DNA of 14,441 nt, from positions 1 through 14,441 of the forward strand of contig JASHTI010000156.1 of NCBI GenBank assembly GCA_030040625.1, written 5' to 3'. The stretch is from Thermoplasmata archaeon (lineage in GTDB: Archaea; Thermoplasmatota; Thermoplasmata; Lutacidiplasmatales; UBA184). The notes under the pieces are model-generated. The model had not been told where the DNA came from, ran no database searches, and saw only the letters and a list, made by a program, of their open reading frames with translations. Each line of letters opens with the position of its first letter. The first letter of the stretch is position 1. Of the stretch, positions 1-6,441 are shown in pieces. The position numbers and the translations under genes are program-made.

Positions 1-161
1 GCAGTCACCGTGCCCTTTCCGCGTGATCTTACTATCAGGGAGTCCATTGGATTCCATGATACGCAACAATCGTTTCGTGGGAACCGTAGACTTGCCAAAC
101 GGCACAACCACCCTCGGCGACGCGGGCGAAACAGGGTGCCGGCGGGGCAGCCCGACGGGTT

Positions 162-181
162 CGTATAACTCGTGTTATACG
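162..181. repeat. Inverted repeat with 8-bp arms, CGTATAAC / GTTATACG
   Basis: The arms at 162-169 and 174-181 are perfectly complementary around the 4-base spacer TCGT. Both arms contain a TATAA-like core, so the site could be an operator, a short hairpin or a symmetrical TATA-type element. No gene start lies at a suitable distance on either strand, so its role is unknown. Confidence 0.5.
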
Positions 182-279
182 CCTTTACGAGAGAGACTGA
201 CGGCGCTGGGGGCGCCGATCGCCACCGGTGGGCGGTCCTGGAACCATCGTTCGGAACTGTACAGACGGTCGCGTGAAAT

Positions 280-315
280 CATAGTTACGCTTCTTACATT
301 CTTTATGCAACTATG
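280..315. repeat. Spaced inverted repeat CATAGTT ... AACTATG
   Basis: The arm at 280-286 (CATAGTT) is the exact reverse complement of 309-315 (AACTATG). The 22-base spacer is AT-rich and includes a TATA-like CTTTATG at 301-307. Nothing recognisable starts downstream of it. It could be a protein binding site or chance in an AT-rich patch. Confidence 0.3.
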
Positions 316-437
316 GCGGCAAACTGACCTGGTTTCGGTCCTGGAGGGGTGGGGCGGGCGGCCCGATTTGGTCCACTACCCGCGTCGCGACGGGATCGCT
401 CGAGGCACCGGGCGGCCCACTTGCCTATGATTTGATG

Positions 438-471
438 TTAGGAATGCTGGTAGCGTTAGTATCATCCCTAA
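438..471 (-). terminator. Possible stem-loop at the 3' end of the vapC transcript
   Basis: Five bases after the vapC stop codon, the minus-strand RNA can form a 9-bp stem, UUAGGGAUG (471-463) with CAUUCCUAA (446-438), around a 16-base loop. All nine positions pair on the minus strand, with one G-U wobble; on the plus strand that position is an A-C mismatch. The stem is therefore complete only in the vapC-sense transcript. No long U tract follows, which archaeal terminators usually need, so an RNA end or stability element is as likely as a terminator. Confidence 0.3.
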
Positions 472-476
472 GCCGT

Positions 477-872
477 CTAAATCGGGAGAACGCGCACCCG
501 GAAGCTCCAGCCGCCCCCGGCGAGCGCCCGGTCGTCCGTCACCAGCTCCTCGCAGCCGGCCGCCTCCAGCGTGCCCAGCATCGCGGCGACCAGGGGAGCG
601 AGGCGACCGGCTTGCTTCGCCGAGGTCCGTGCGACCTCTCGGCTGGAGCGCGCATCGACCGGCAGCACCGTCAGTCTCTGACGGAGGCGCTCGAGGACCT
701 CCAAGCGGTGGGCTCGGATCTTCCCTGAGCCGCGGGCGGCGATCGAGGTCAGCTCGAGGAGGTTCGCCTCGGTGGTGGCGATCTCCGCGCCCCGCAGCTT
801 GCGGACGGCCTCCCGCGCCTTGGAGGAGCCCTCCAGGAGCGCCAGGAGGACCCCGGTGTCGACCGCCTTCAC
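477..872 (-). CDS. vapC: VapC-type PIN-domain ribonuclease toxin
   Basis: This 131-residue product has the length and pattern of archaeal VapC toxins, which are metal-dependent RNases that cleave specific RNAs when freed from their antitoxin. It begins VKAVDTGVLLALLEG, with the PIN first-strand Asp at residue 5. TEANLLEL (34-41) supplies Glu35/Glu40, and LVTDDRAL (110-117) is the C-terminal PIN motif with Asp113/114. The helix that normally carries the third catalytic Asp reads PLVAAMLG (93-100), with Val95 (codon GTC) where I expect Asp, so activity may be impaired or the family divergent. The GTG start at 872 was chosen because it forms a 4-nt GTGA overlap with the antitoxin stop and has GGAGG (879-883) six bases upstream. 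The same frame stays open to a GTG at 1100, but those extra residues are out-of-frame antitoxin sequence and look non-coding. It is co-transcribed with vapB. PIN family is near certain; a toxin role rests on the pairing. Confidence 0.87.
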   Translation of the reverse strand: MKAVDTGVLLALLEGSSKAREAVRKLRGAEIATTEANLLELTSIAARGSGKIRAHRLEVLERLRQRLTVLPVDARSSREVARTSAKQAGRLAPLVAAMLGTLEAAGCEELVTDDRALAGGGWSFRVRVLPI

Positions 873-1078
873 GGGCGGCCTCCGAGCGAACGCAGCTGAC
901 GGAGCCGCTGACGGTCGGCCCGGAGCGGCCGGGTCGTCCAGCCCCCGTAGAGGTCGTCCAGGCCCCGCCGCTGCTCGAGCAGCCGGCGGAGCACGGAGGT
1001 GAAGCTCTCCCCGGTCCGCTTCTCTCGGTCCAGGGCGTCGTAGACCCCCCGCTGCACGGCGATGTTCTTCGAGGGCAT
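869..1078 (-). CDS. vapB: VapB-type antitoxin (DUF217/UPF0330-like)
   Basis: This 69-residue protein resembles the short archaeal antitoxins encoded directly upstream of PIN toxins. Residues 3-8 (SKNIAV) look like a DNA-binding beta strand, followed by helices around GVYDALDREKR (11-21) and ESFTSVLRRLLEQRR (24-38), the common 'GESFSDVIERLLE' pattern of this family. The C-terminal part, with LDDLYGGWTT (40-49), would wrap the toxin. The ATG at 1078 is supported by a TATA box 25-26 nt upstream, giving a leaderless mRNA. Its stop TGA overlaps the vapC GTG, so translation is coupled. Autoregulation with VapC through the palindrome just upstream is likely but inferred. The fold (ribbon-helix-helix versus AbrB-like) is not settled by eye. 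Confidence 0.85.
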   Translation of the reverse strand: MPSKNIAVQRGVYDALDREKRTGESFTSVLRRLLEQRRGLDDLYGGWTTRPLRADRQRLRQLRSLGGRP

Positions 1079-1083
1079 GCATC

Positions 1084-1106
1084 TGCATATGCATATGCAC
1101 TTAAAA
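1084..1106 (-). promoter_or_regulatory. vapBC promoter with embedded 16-bp palindromic operator candidate
   Basis: Read on the minus strand, a TATA box TTTTAA (1106-1101) is centred 25-26 nt before the vapB ATG, the archaeal spacing for a leaderless transcript. Between TATA and start lies a perfect palindrome, TGCATATGCATATGCA (1084-1099), in strict purine-pyrimidine alternation. A second ATGCAT (1077-1082) overlaps the start codon, 12 bp from the ATGCAT at 1089-1094, so both face the same side of the helix. This is where an autoregulating VapB-VapC complex would block transcription. The sites are directly visible; the regulator is inferred. Confidence 0.75.
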
Positions 1107-1175
1107 CCGCCCGCTCGACGCGCAGTGCGGGTTCGGACCGGGCCCGGGATCGGAACCGCGTGCGTCGCCGAGGCG

Positions 1176-4100
1176 CTACGGGCGGCTCGCTGCGAGCGGG
1201 GAACTCGACGCCGGCAAGGGCGACCGGACCCCGAGAGGATCGGCCCCGTCGGCACGGAAGCGGAGGTTCCGGACCACCGCGTGACCGGGGACCGTGAAGT
1301 GCCCGTGGACGGGCGTGACCTGGTAGCCGCTGGCCTCGACGTCGACCCAGTAGGTGTAGGTGGCGCCCCGAACGAGCCGGAACTGGATCTCGGTGCCCGT
1401 GGTGCTCTCGTTCGCGCCGCCGGCGATGTGGCTGTTCGCATGGGTCAGGGCGACCGACCACGACGTTCCCGAAGGGAGCCCGGGCCACTTCGGTCGGACG
1501 AGCTCGGTGAACGTGACCGTCTCGACCGGACCGAACCAGAGGGTCACGGCGGCGGCCCGGGTGAGGTCCAGCGCTCCGTAGCGGGCGTCCGCCCGGGGAC
1601 CCGTGACCCGGGCCAGCCCGTAGCCGGCCGGACCCGAGGCCGCGAAGGTGTAGTGGTGTTCCGGCAGCGAGACCTTCGCCGTGCGCGCGGTCGAGCCGAT
1701 GGTCTTTCCGGAAGTCGCGTTCGTGAAGACGAGGCTCCAGGCCGCCCCGCTCGGCAGGCCATGAACGTGGACGGTCAGGGTCGTCGTCGGGCCCGTCAGG
1801 CAGGCGAACGGCAGGAGCGGAGCCGCGTCGCCGCCGCTGCGGAGGCTCGGCTCCACGCTCGCGCCGGGGCCCAGCGTGGGTGCGTCCAGCGAGTAGTTGA
1901 AGCGGTTGACCATCGGGAGCTGCCCATACGGGTTGAGGGAGTCACCGTAGGTGCTCCAGAAGTTGCCGCCCTGCTCCGGGCAGGCGGCCCCGAGGATGCT
2001 GCCGGAGAGCGGATCGCCGTCGACCGTCGCCGAGACCTGGCCGGCGGGCTGGACGGTCACGTTCCACCGGTCCGCGTAGGGGGCCGGCGGCGCCGGCCCG
2101 CAGTCCCCCGCGTAGCCGTCCGGGCAGGAGTCGGCGTAGAGGTCGTACGGCAGGAGGATCGTCGGGTTGTCGACGGAGAGGTTGTTGTTGTAGATCAGGT
2201 CGCCGCTCTCCGCCTCCGCGATCCCGGTGAAGTTCCCGCCGATGACGTCGACCGGGTCGTGGATCGTGTTGCCCCAGATGGTGTTGTCCGTCCCGCCGTA
2301 GAGCAACAGCGCGTCCGGACTGACACAACCGTAGGAGCAGTACAGGTAGGCCCCCGTGCAGAGATTGAGGGGGCCCGAGCAGAAGGGCGGCGCCACGACC
2401 GTCGGGACGAACGTGTTGCCGGCGATCAGATCGTCGGTGGAGTCCCACAGTTCGACGCTCGCCTGGGGGAACAGGTTCACGGTGGACGGCACCGCGCCGG
2501 CGAGCGTCTCGACCTCGAACATCGCCGGCCAACCCCCGATGAAGCTCGCGTTCGCGAGCGTCACGTGCGAGGTGTCGACGAAGGCGATCTGGAGGTCGTA
2601 GTCGATCCAGGCCCCCGGCAACGGTCGTGCGTAGGCGACGGAGAACGACGGCGGGCTGTCGGCCTGGACGTACGCGCTGGTCCCGTCGAGGAGAAGACCG
2701 GTGAAGACCGGATACGCGTAGTCGTTGTACGCGAAGAAGACCGGGCTCAGGTTGCCGTTCGCCGCGCCCCCGCACAACGCACAGCCGTCGGTCGGATCGT
2801 TGAAGAGCCGATACTGGTCCTGCAGCCCGCCGGTCCCCGACGAGGAGATGCCGGGGAGCTGGGCGTCCGAGAACGCCCACAGCGGGGTGTACACCCCGGC
2901 GGCGGGACTGTAGGCCAGCGTGGCGGTCAGCGTCGTGCTCGGCCCGCTCACGACCAGGACGCCGGTCTGCTCCGCGTAGTCGCTGAGCATGAGCTGATAG
3001 TCGTAGGCGCCGGGCGCGAGATACCAGGTCGTGACATCCGGGGCCCACTCGTAGTTCGTGTCGTAGGCTCCGGGACTTCGCAGGAAGACGAAGACGTAGG
3101 GCGTGGATCCGCCGGAGTCGGGCGCTCCGGAGGTGGAGATGGCATTGGTCACGGCGACCGCCCCGGCGGTGGCACCGCTGGCGCCGGCGTAGCCCCAGAG
3201 GCCGCGGAGGATCGTCGGGCCGGCGGTAGCGTTCTCGGTCGTGCCGACATAGGTCGCGGAGAGTCCCGCGCCCGTCTCCCCGGTCTCGGAGCCGAAGTCG
3301 AGCGCGGCCGGCACCGACCGGTACGTGGCGGGGGTGCAGCGAGCGACCGTCGCCGGGCAGTAGTCGAGGGCCGCCGAGGTGTTGGCCGCGAGCACGTCCA
3401 TCGTGGCGCCGTTGTAGCCGCCGATCCCGTAGTCGAGCTCGTAGTCGTTCGGCAACCCGACCGGGTCGACCGCCTCCCCGTTCGCCTGGAACGGGGCGAG
3501 GGTGAGATCGGAGGCGCCGCCGGGATTGAAGACGACCCAGTCGTACGTCCCGTGCTTCGCGATCCCACCGGCGGCGCTGAGGCTGTAGTTGTACCAGAGC
3601 TCCTGGTCGCCGGCCGCGGTCAGCGAGGAGTTCAGGTACAGCGTGAGCGTGAACGGCGCGGGGGCGTACAGCCACGGCCCCTCGCCGATGTACAGTCCGG
3701 CGATGATCGAGCCGTTCGGACTGTGGTCGAGGATGGTGGAGGTGCCGTTGGGGATCTCGGCGTCGGGGTTCGAGAAGTTCCAGGTGTCCTCGCCGAGGTT
3801 GATCGTGGAGTTGTGCTGGAAGACGTCGACCGCGTTCTGGGTCCAGAACACGTTGCTCGCCGCTCCGCCCAGACTGACACCGGTGAGGACGGCGTTCAGC
3901 TGGATCCCCCACATGTCCGGCGTGTTGACGTCCAGGTAGAGCGCCTGCAGCGAGTTCACGGTCAGTTCCCCGGCGACGCTCGACGCGTCCAGGACCGTCG
4001 ACTCGACGTGGCCGGTCGTGTCGTTCTCGCCGTAGTAGGCGACGCCGAACGGGACCGGGGCTGTATACGGGGAGATCGAGACGTTCTGGGCGGCCGCGGC

Positions 4101-4451
4101 ATACGTCGGGACTACGGCCCCGTCGACCACCGTCGCGGGTGCGCCCGCGTAGGGCAACCGGATCTCCCGGGAAGGCACACCCGCACGGGCCAGCGCGGTC
4201 GCCTCGGAGAGAACTCGTTCCGAGAAGGGGTTCGCCGAAGGGGTCACCGAGGAGGAGCCGTCCGGCGCAGCCTTCGCGTCGGCCCCTGCGGCTACGTTCC
4301 GGCCGAGGTCGCCGATCGGGGCCGCGGTTGGGACAGGGTCCGCTCGCGTCGGCGCGGAGGAGGTCGCGGTCAGCCCCGCGGGCAGTGCGGTGAGTACGAC
4401 CAGCACGGTGGTGGCGCCGATCAGCACCCACCGCAGCGGCAAGGGCCGCAT
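1176..4451 (-). CDS. Secreted thermopsin-like (A5) protein with beta-helix and repeat domains
   Basis: This 1091-residue exoprotein begins with a signal peptide: MRPLPLRW and a hydrophobic stretch to about residue 30. The thermopsin region starts near residue 95; SPYTAPVPFGVAYYG (127-141) is the hallmark N-terminal block, followed by Trp/Tyr-rich blocks such as NVFWTQNAV (200-208), DTWNFSNPD (222-230) and HGTYDWVVFNPGG (300-312). Thermopsins are acid-active extracellular peptidases; I do not assign catalytic residues. Residues about 665-770 have beta-helix-like turns (AGNTF, WGNTI, YNNNL), closed by GGNFWSTYGD (828-837). Two repeat domains follow: HVHGLPSGAAWSLVF (895-909) and GLPSGTSWSVAL (991-1002). 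In the second, LVRPKWP (984-990) lies between VTFTE and GLPSG. Cys pairs (365/372, 557/560, 691/698/705/709, 776/784) suggest disulfides outside the cell. There is no C-terminal membrane anchor, so it is probably released. The family is about three times longer here than classical thermopsin. The start is supported by a TATA box at leaderless spacing. Confidence 0.88.
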   Translation of the reverse strand: MRPLPLRWVLIGATTVLVVLTALPAGLTATSSAPTRADPVPTAAPIGDLGRNVAAGADAKAAPDGSSSVTPSANPFSERVLSEATALARAGVPSREIRLPYAGAPATVVDGAVVPTYAAAAQNVSISPYTAPVPFGVAYYGENDTTGHVESTVLDASSVAGELTVNSLQALYLDVNTPDMWGIQLNAVLTGVSLGGAASNVFWTQNAVDVFQHNSTINLGEDTWNFSNPDAEIPNGTSTILDHSPNGSIIAGLYIGEGPWLYAPAPFTLTLYLNSSLTAAGDQELWYNYSLSAAGGIAKHGTYDWVVFNPGGASDLTLAPFQANGEAVDPVGLPNDYELDYGIGGYNGATMDVLAANTSAALDYCPATVARCTPATYRSVPAALDFGSETGETGAGLSATYVGTTENATAGPTILRGLWGYAGASGATAGAVAVTNAISTSGAPDSGGSTPYVFVFLRSPGAYDTNYEWAPDVTTWYLAPGAYDYQLMLSDYAEQTGVLVVSGPSTTLTATLAYSPAAGVYTPLWAFSDAQLPGISSSGTGGLQDQYRLFNDPTDGCALCGGAANGNLSPVFFAYNDYAYPVFTGLLLDGTSAYVQADSPPSFSVAYARPLPGAWIDYDLQIAFVDTSHVTLANASFIGGWPAMFEVETLAGAVPSTVNLFPQASVELWDSTDDLIAGNTFVPTVVAPPFCSGPLNLCTGAYLYCSYGCVSPDALLLYGGTDNTIWGNTIHDPVDVIGGNFTGIAEAESGDLIYNNNLSVDNPTILLPYDLYADSCPDGYAGDCGPAPPAPYADRWNVTVQPAGQVSATVDGDPLSGSILGAACPEQGGNFWSTYGDSLNPYGQLPMVNRFNYSLDAPTLGPGASVEPSLRSGGDAAPLLPFACLTGPTTTLTVHVHGLPSGAAWSLVFTNATSGKTIGSTARTAKVSLPEHHYTFAASGPAGYGLARVTGPRADARYGALDLTRAAAVTLWFGPVETVTFTELVRPKWPGLPSGTSWSVALTHANSHIAGGANESTTGTEIQFRLVRGATYTYWVDVEASGYQVTPVHGHFTVPGHAVVRNLRFRADGADPLGVRSPLPASSSPLAASRP

Positions 4452-4453
4452 GT

Positions 4454-4480
4454 TCCGGCCGAAGCCGGAGTCGGCTATAA
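4454..4480 (-). promoter_or_regulatory. Promoter of the thermopsin-like gene, leaderless type
   Basis: On the minus strand TTATAG (4480-4475) is centred about 26-27 nt before the ATG at 4451, so transcription should start at or next to the start codon. Between them is an inverted repeat, TCCGGC (4454-4459) / GCCGGA (4464-4469), with spacer CGAA, which could be an operator or chance in GC-rich DNA. The whole gap to the upstream gene is only 143 bases. Confidence 0.65.
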
Positions 4481-4594
4481 CTCCCGGCCCCGGCGCGACG
4501 CGAGCGTTAGCGGCGCTTGGCGTGCCGTACGGGGCATCGCTCGTTGCGTCGAACGCGGTCGGAGTCGGCGCAGCCGCGTGTCGACGTTCCGGCG

Positions 4595-5992
4595 CTAGAG
4601 GAACGCCGGGATCGGGCGCCCTTGCATCCCGTTCGGCGGTTCAACGCCGAGGACCTTGAGGATGGTGGGGCCGATGTCGATGAGCCGCTGCTCTCCCCCG
4701 ACCGTCCCGCGGCCGGAGGCGGTCCCGGTGACGGCGTAGACCCCTTCGAAGGAGTGCACCGAGTCGTCCGGTCCCGTGTCGTTCTCGGCGAGATAGAGGG
4801 TGTCGTAGCCGAGGGTCCCCGCCGAACGCCAGGCGGCGTTGGCGAAGTAGACCATGAGGTCGGGGCTGTCGCCCCGGACCTCGCGGTAGATCGACTTCGG
4901 AACGCGGACGTCGACGTCGAGCGAGCGTCCGGTCGGACCGACGATGCCCTTCATCTTCTGCGTCAGCTCCGCCTCGAACGCCGGCACGTCCTTCGGCGCG
5001 AGCGTCCCCTTCGGCTCGCGGCCCTTGACGTTGTAGAAGATGCGGGCGTAGTAGCCGCCCGCCCCCCAGGCGCGGGTCTTGCCCCAGTCGACGTCGGTCT
5101 GCTCGAGCTGCGTCGCCGGCTTCGGCCGGCTCCCCTTCAGCTTGAGGTAGCCCTGCTGGATCAGCCACTCGTTGATGCAGAAGCAGCCCTGCATCGCCTG
5201 GCTGCCGTGGTCCGAGACGACGAAGATGCGGACGTCCTCGGGGATGTCGTCGAGCCAGAGCCCGACCTCGGCGTCGAGCCGTCGGTAGTAGTCCTCGGCG
5301 AGCTCCCGGTACTTCGGGTTCTCCTCGTAGCGGGGGTGGGACGGGTCGAAGTACTTCCAGAAGGTGTGGTGGAGGCGGTCCGGCCCGATCTCGTGCAGGG
5401 CGAAGAAGTCCCACTTCTCCTTCTTCCAGAGGTGGCGCGCGACCGCGAGGTGCTGCCGGGTCATCTCGAGGACCTCGCGGCCGACGCGGTCGCGGTCGTC
5501 CGCCCGGAAGGTGACGTCGAACGTGTAGCCGCCGCCGGCCTTCTGGATCTCGTCCTTCAGCCCGATCGGGTGGACGTAGTCGGTCGCCCCGTCCGGGGTC
5601 AGGAAGTCGGAGATGTAGACGCCGTTCACGGCCGGCGGAGGGTAGCCGGGCGGCATCCCCATCACGCAGACGCGCTTGCCGACGCGCGAGAGGCGGTCCC
5701 AGACCATCGGTTGCATCAGGGTCCGGGACGATGGGACGTACTGGTCCCAGTACGTACCCGGCTTGCGGTGGCGGAAGCCGTAGATCCCCAGGCTCCCCGG
5801 GTCCATCCCCGAGAACATCACGGCCCACGCCGGCACCGTGATCGGCGGATCGATCGTGCGCAGCGTGCCGCGCTGGCAGCGATCGAACAGCTCCTTGAGG
5901 CGGGGCGTGAACGGAAGGAACCGGTCGAAGAGCGTCCACGGCGAGCACGAGTCCAGCCCCAGGACGACGACCCGCGGCTTCTCTTCGGACAC
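4595..5992 (-). CDS. AlkP-superfamily phosphodiesterase / phosphohydrolase
   Basis: The 465-residue protein has the metal-binding pattern of type I phosphodiesterase/nucleotide pyrophosphatases of the alkaline phosphatase superfamily. Asp14 lies in VVVLGLDSCSPWT; the nucleophile candidate is Thr52 in PPITVPAWAVMFSG (49-62); HEIGPDRLHHTFW (200-212) supplies Asp205 and His208/209; VVSDHGSQ (258-265) supplies Asp261-His262. The C-terminal NGMQGRPIP is the usual end motif of this family. It matches the archaeal group of predicted phosphohydrolases/phosphomutases (COG3379-like) in length and motifs; the substrate is unknown. No signal peptide or membrane segment is seen, so it should be cytoplasmic. 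The GTG at 5992 was chosen because a TATA box sits 26 nt upstream and residue 8 onward begins the first beta strand. An in-frame extension continues far upstream but overlaps the OB-fold gene and promoter and is not coding. Confidence 0.88.
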   Translation of the reverse strand: MSEEKPRVVVLGLDSCSPWTLFDRFLPFTPRLKELFDRCQRGTLRTIDPPITVPAWAVMFSGMDPGSLGIYGFRHRKPGTYWDQYVPSSRTLMQPMVWDRLSRVGKRVCVMGMPPGYPPPAVNGVYISDFLTPDGATDYVHPIGLKDEIQKAGGGYTFDVTFRADDRDRVGREVLEMTRQHLAVARHLWKKEKWDFFALHEIGPDRLHHTFWKYFDPSHPRYEENPKYRELAEDYYRRLDAEVGLWLDDIPEDVRIFVVSDHGSQAMQGCFCINEWLIQQGYLKLKGSRPKPATQLEQTDVDWGKTRAWGAGGYYARIFYNVKGREPKGTLAPKDVPAFEAELTQKMKGIVGPTGRSLDVDVRVPKSIYREVRGDSPDLMVYFANAAWRSAGTLGYDTLYLAENDTGPDDSVHSFEGVYAVTGTASGRGTVGGEQRLIDIGPTILKVLGVEPPNGMQGRPIPAFL

Positions 5993-6014
5993 GGCGCGCC
6001 GACCATCGGGGTCC

Positions 6015-6021
6015 GTATAAA
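6015..6021 (-). promoter_or_regulatory. TATA box of the AlkP-family gene, leaderless type
   Basis: On the minus strand TTTATAC is centred 26 nt upstream of the GTG at 5992. This placement decides the start codon and predicts a leaderless mRNA starting with GTG. The palindrome GGCGCGCC (5993-6000) abuts the start codon. The site is part of a 124-base divergent region shared with the OB-fold gene. Confidence 0.65.
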
Positions 6022-6089
6022 CCGATTCGGGCCGCGCTCGCCGCGGGCCGTGGGGACGTTCGACGCCGACCCCGGCCGACGCAAGCGGG

Positions 6090-6095
6090 ATAAAC
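6090..6095 (+). promoter_or_regulatory. TATA box of the OB-fold gene, leaderless type
   Basis: ATAAAC, preceded by purine-rich GCAAGCGGG that could act as a BRE, is centred about 25 nt before the ATG at 6117. No Shine-Dalgarno-like sequence lies directly before the ATG, consistent with leaderless translation. Confidence 0.6.
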
Positions 6096-6116
6096 TCGAC
6101 CGAACGTCCCCCGCGC

Positions 6117-6401
6117 ATGCCGATTGCCGCGCTGCGCGCGAACGCGAACGCCACGATTGAAGCCACGATCACCGCGATCTCCCCGGTCCGGGACGTCACG
6201 ACGGCCCGCGGACCCGGTAAGGTCGCCGACGCGACCCTCCAGGACGAGTCCGGGACGATCACCCTCACGCTCTGGGGCGCCGACGCCGGCCGGTTCTCCG
6301 TCGGCCAGAAGATCCGCATCACGGACGGCTGGGTCAAGGACTTCCGCGGGAAGCTCCAGGTCTCGACCGGGCGCTCGGGGACGATCACCGTCGTCGCGTA
6401 G
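6117..6401 (+). CDS. Single OB-fold ssDNA-binding (SSB/RPA-like) protein
   Basis: This 94-residue protein is one complete OB fold of the archaeal/eukaryal RPA-SSB type. The strand pattern matches the crenarchaeal SSB and human hSSB1 core: ATITAISPVRDV (16-27), then VADATLQDESGTITLTLWG (36-54), VGQKIRITDGWVKDF (62-76) and RGKLQVSTGRSG (77-88). The phrase '...D(E)SGTI.LTLW...G..IRI..G.V..(F/Y)RGKLQ...G..G' is characteristic. Such proteins bind single-stranded nucleic acid in replication or repair. Unlike Sulfolobus SSB it has no long acidic C-terminal tail; it ends right after the last strand at VVA. It is divergently transcribed from the AlkP-family gene and convergent with the peptidase gene (40-base gap). 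The binding specificity (ssDNA or RNA) cannot be decided from sequence. Confidence 0.85.
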   Translation: MPIAALRANANATIEATITAISPVRDVTTARGPGKVADATLQDESGTITLTLWGADAGRFSVGQKIRITDGWVKDFRGKLQVSTGRSGTITVVA

Positions 6402-6441
6402 CGCCGTTCCCCTCCGCCGGGGGGCCGCCGCTGGGCCCGTT

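Larger units (their letters stand above)
1..476. other. Region without a supported gene, AT-richer than the rest
   Basis: I recognise no protein or RNA gene here. One plus-strand open frame (23-430, GTG start, 135 codons) exists, but its codons lack the strong G/C third-position bias of the real genes in this window, it has no recognisable motif and it has no convincing promoter or ribosome binding site. No tRNA T-arm, rRNA, SRP RNA or RNase P RNA signature was found by eye. The stretch is visibly richer in A and T than the rest, especially at 245-345 and 425-480, and contains several inverted repeats, listed separately. It could be an intergenic region, a degraded accessory segment next to the toxin-antitoxin pair, or part of an unrecognised non-coding RNA. 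Confidence 0.6.

Noticed and set aside
151..182. Possible tRNA T-arm (GGGTTCGTATAACTC)
   Set aside because: The stem does not pair as a T-arm and no acceptor, D or anticodon arms fit around it.
23..430. Open frame of 135 codons on the plus strand, GTG start
   Set aside because: It lacks the G/C third-position bias of the real genes, has no recognisable domain and no convincing promoter or Shine-Dalgarno site.
873..1100. N-terminal extension of vapC to a GTG at 1100 (MHMHMQMH...)
   Set aside because: The added residues are out-of-frame antitoxin sequence; GTG 872 has GGAGG at six bases and begins the PIN domain directly.
1062..4598. 1178-codon plus-strand frame opposite the thermopsin gene
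   Set aside because: Arg/Gly/Val/Asp-rich low-complexity translation without motifs; the opposite strand encodes a clear secreted protein with signal peptide and thermopsin blocks.
4517..6160. 547-codon plus-strand frame opposite the AlkP-family gene
   Set aside because: Antisense shadow; the minus strand has intact metal-binding motifs of the AlkP superfamily.
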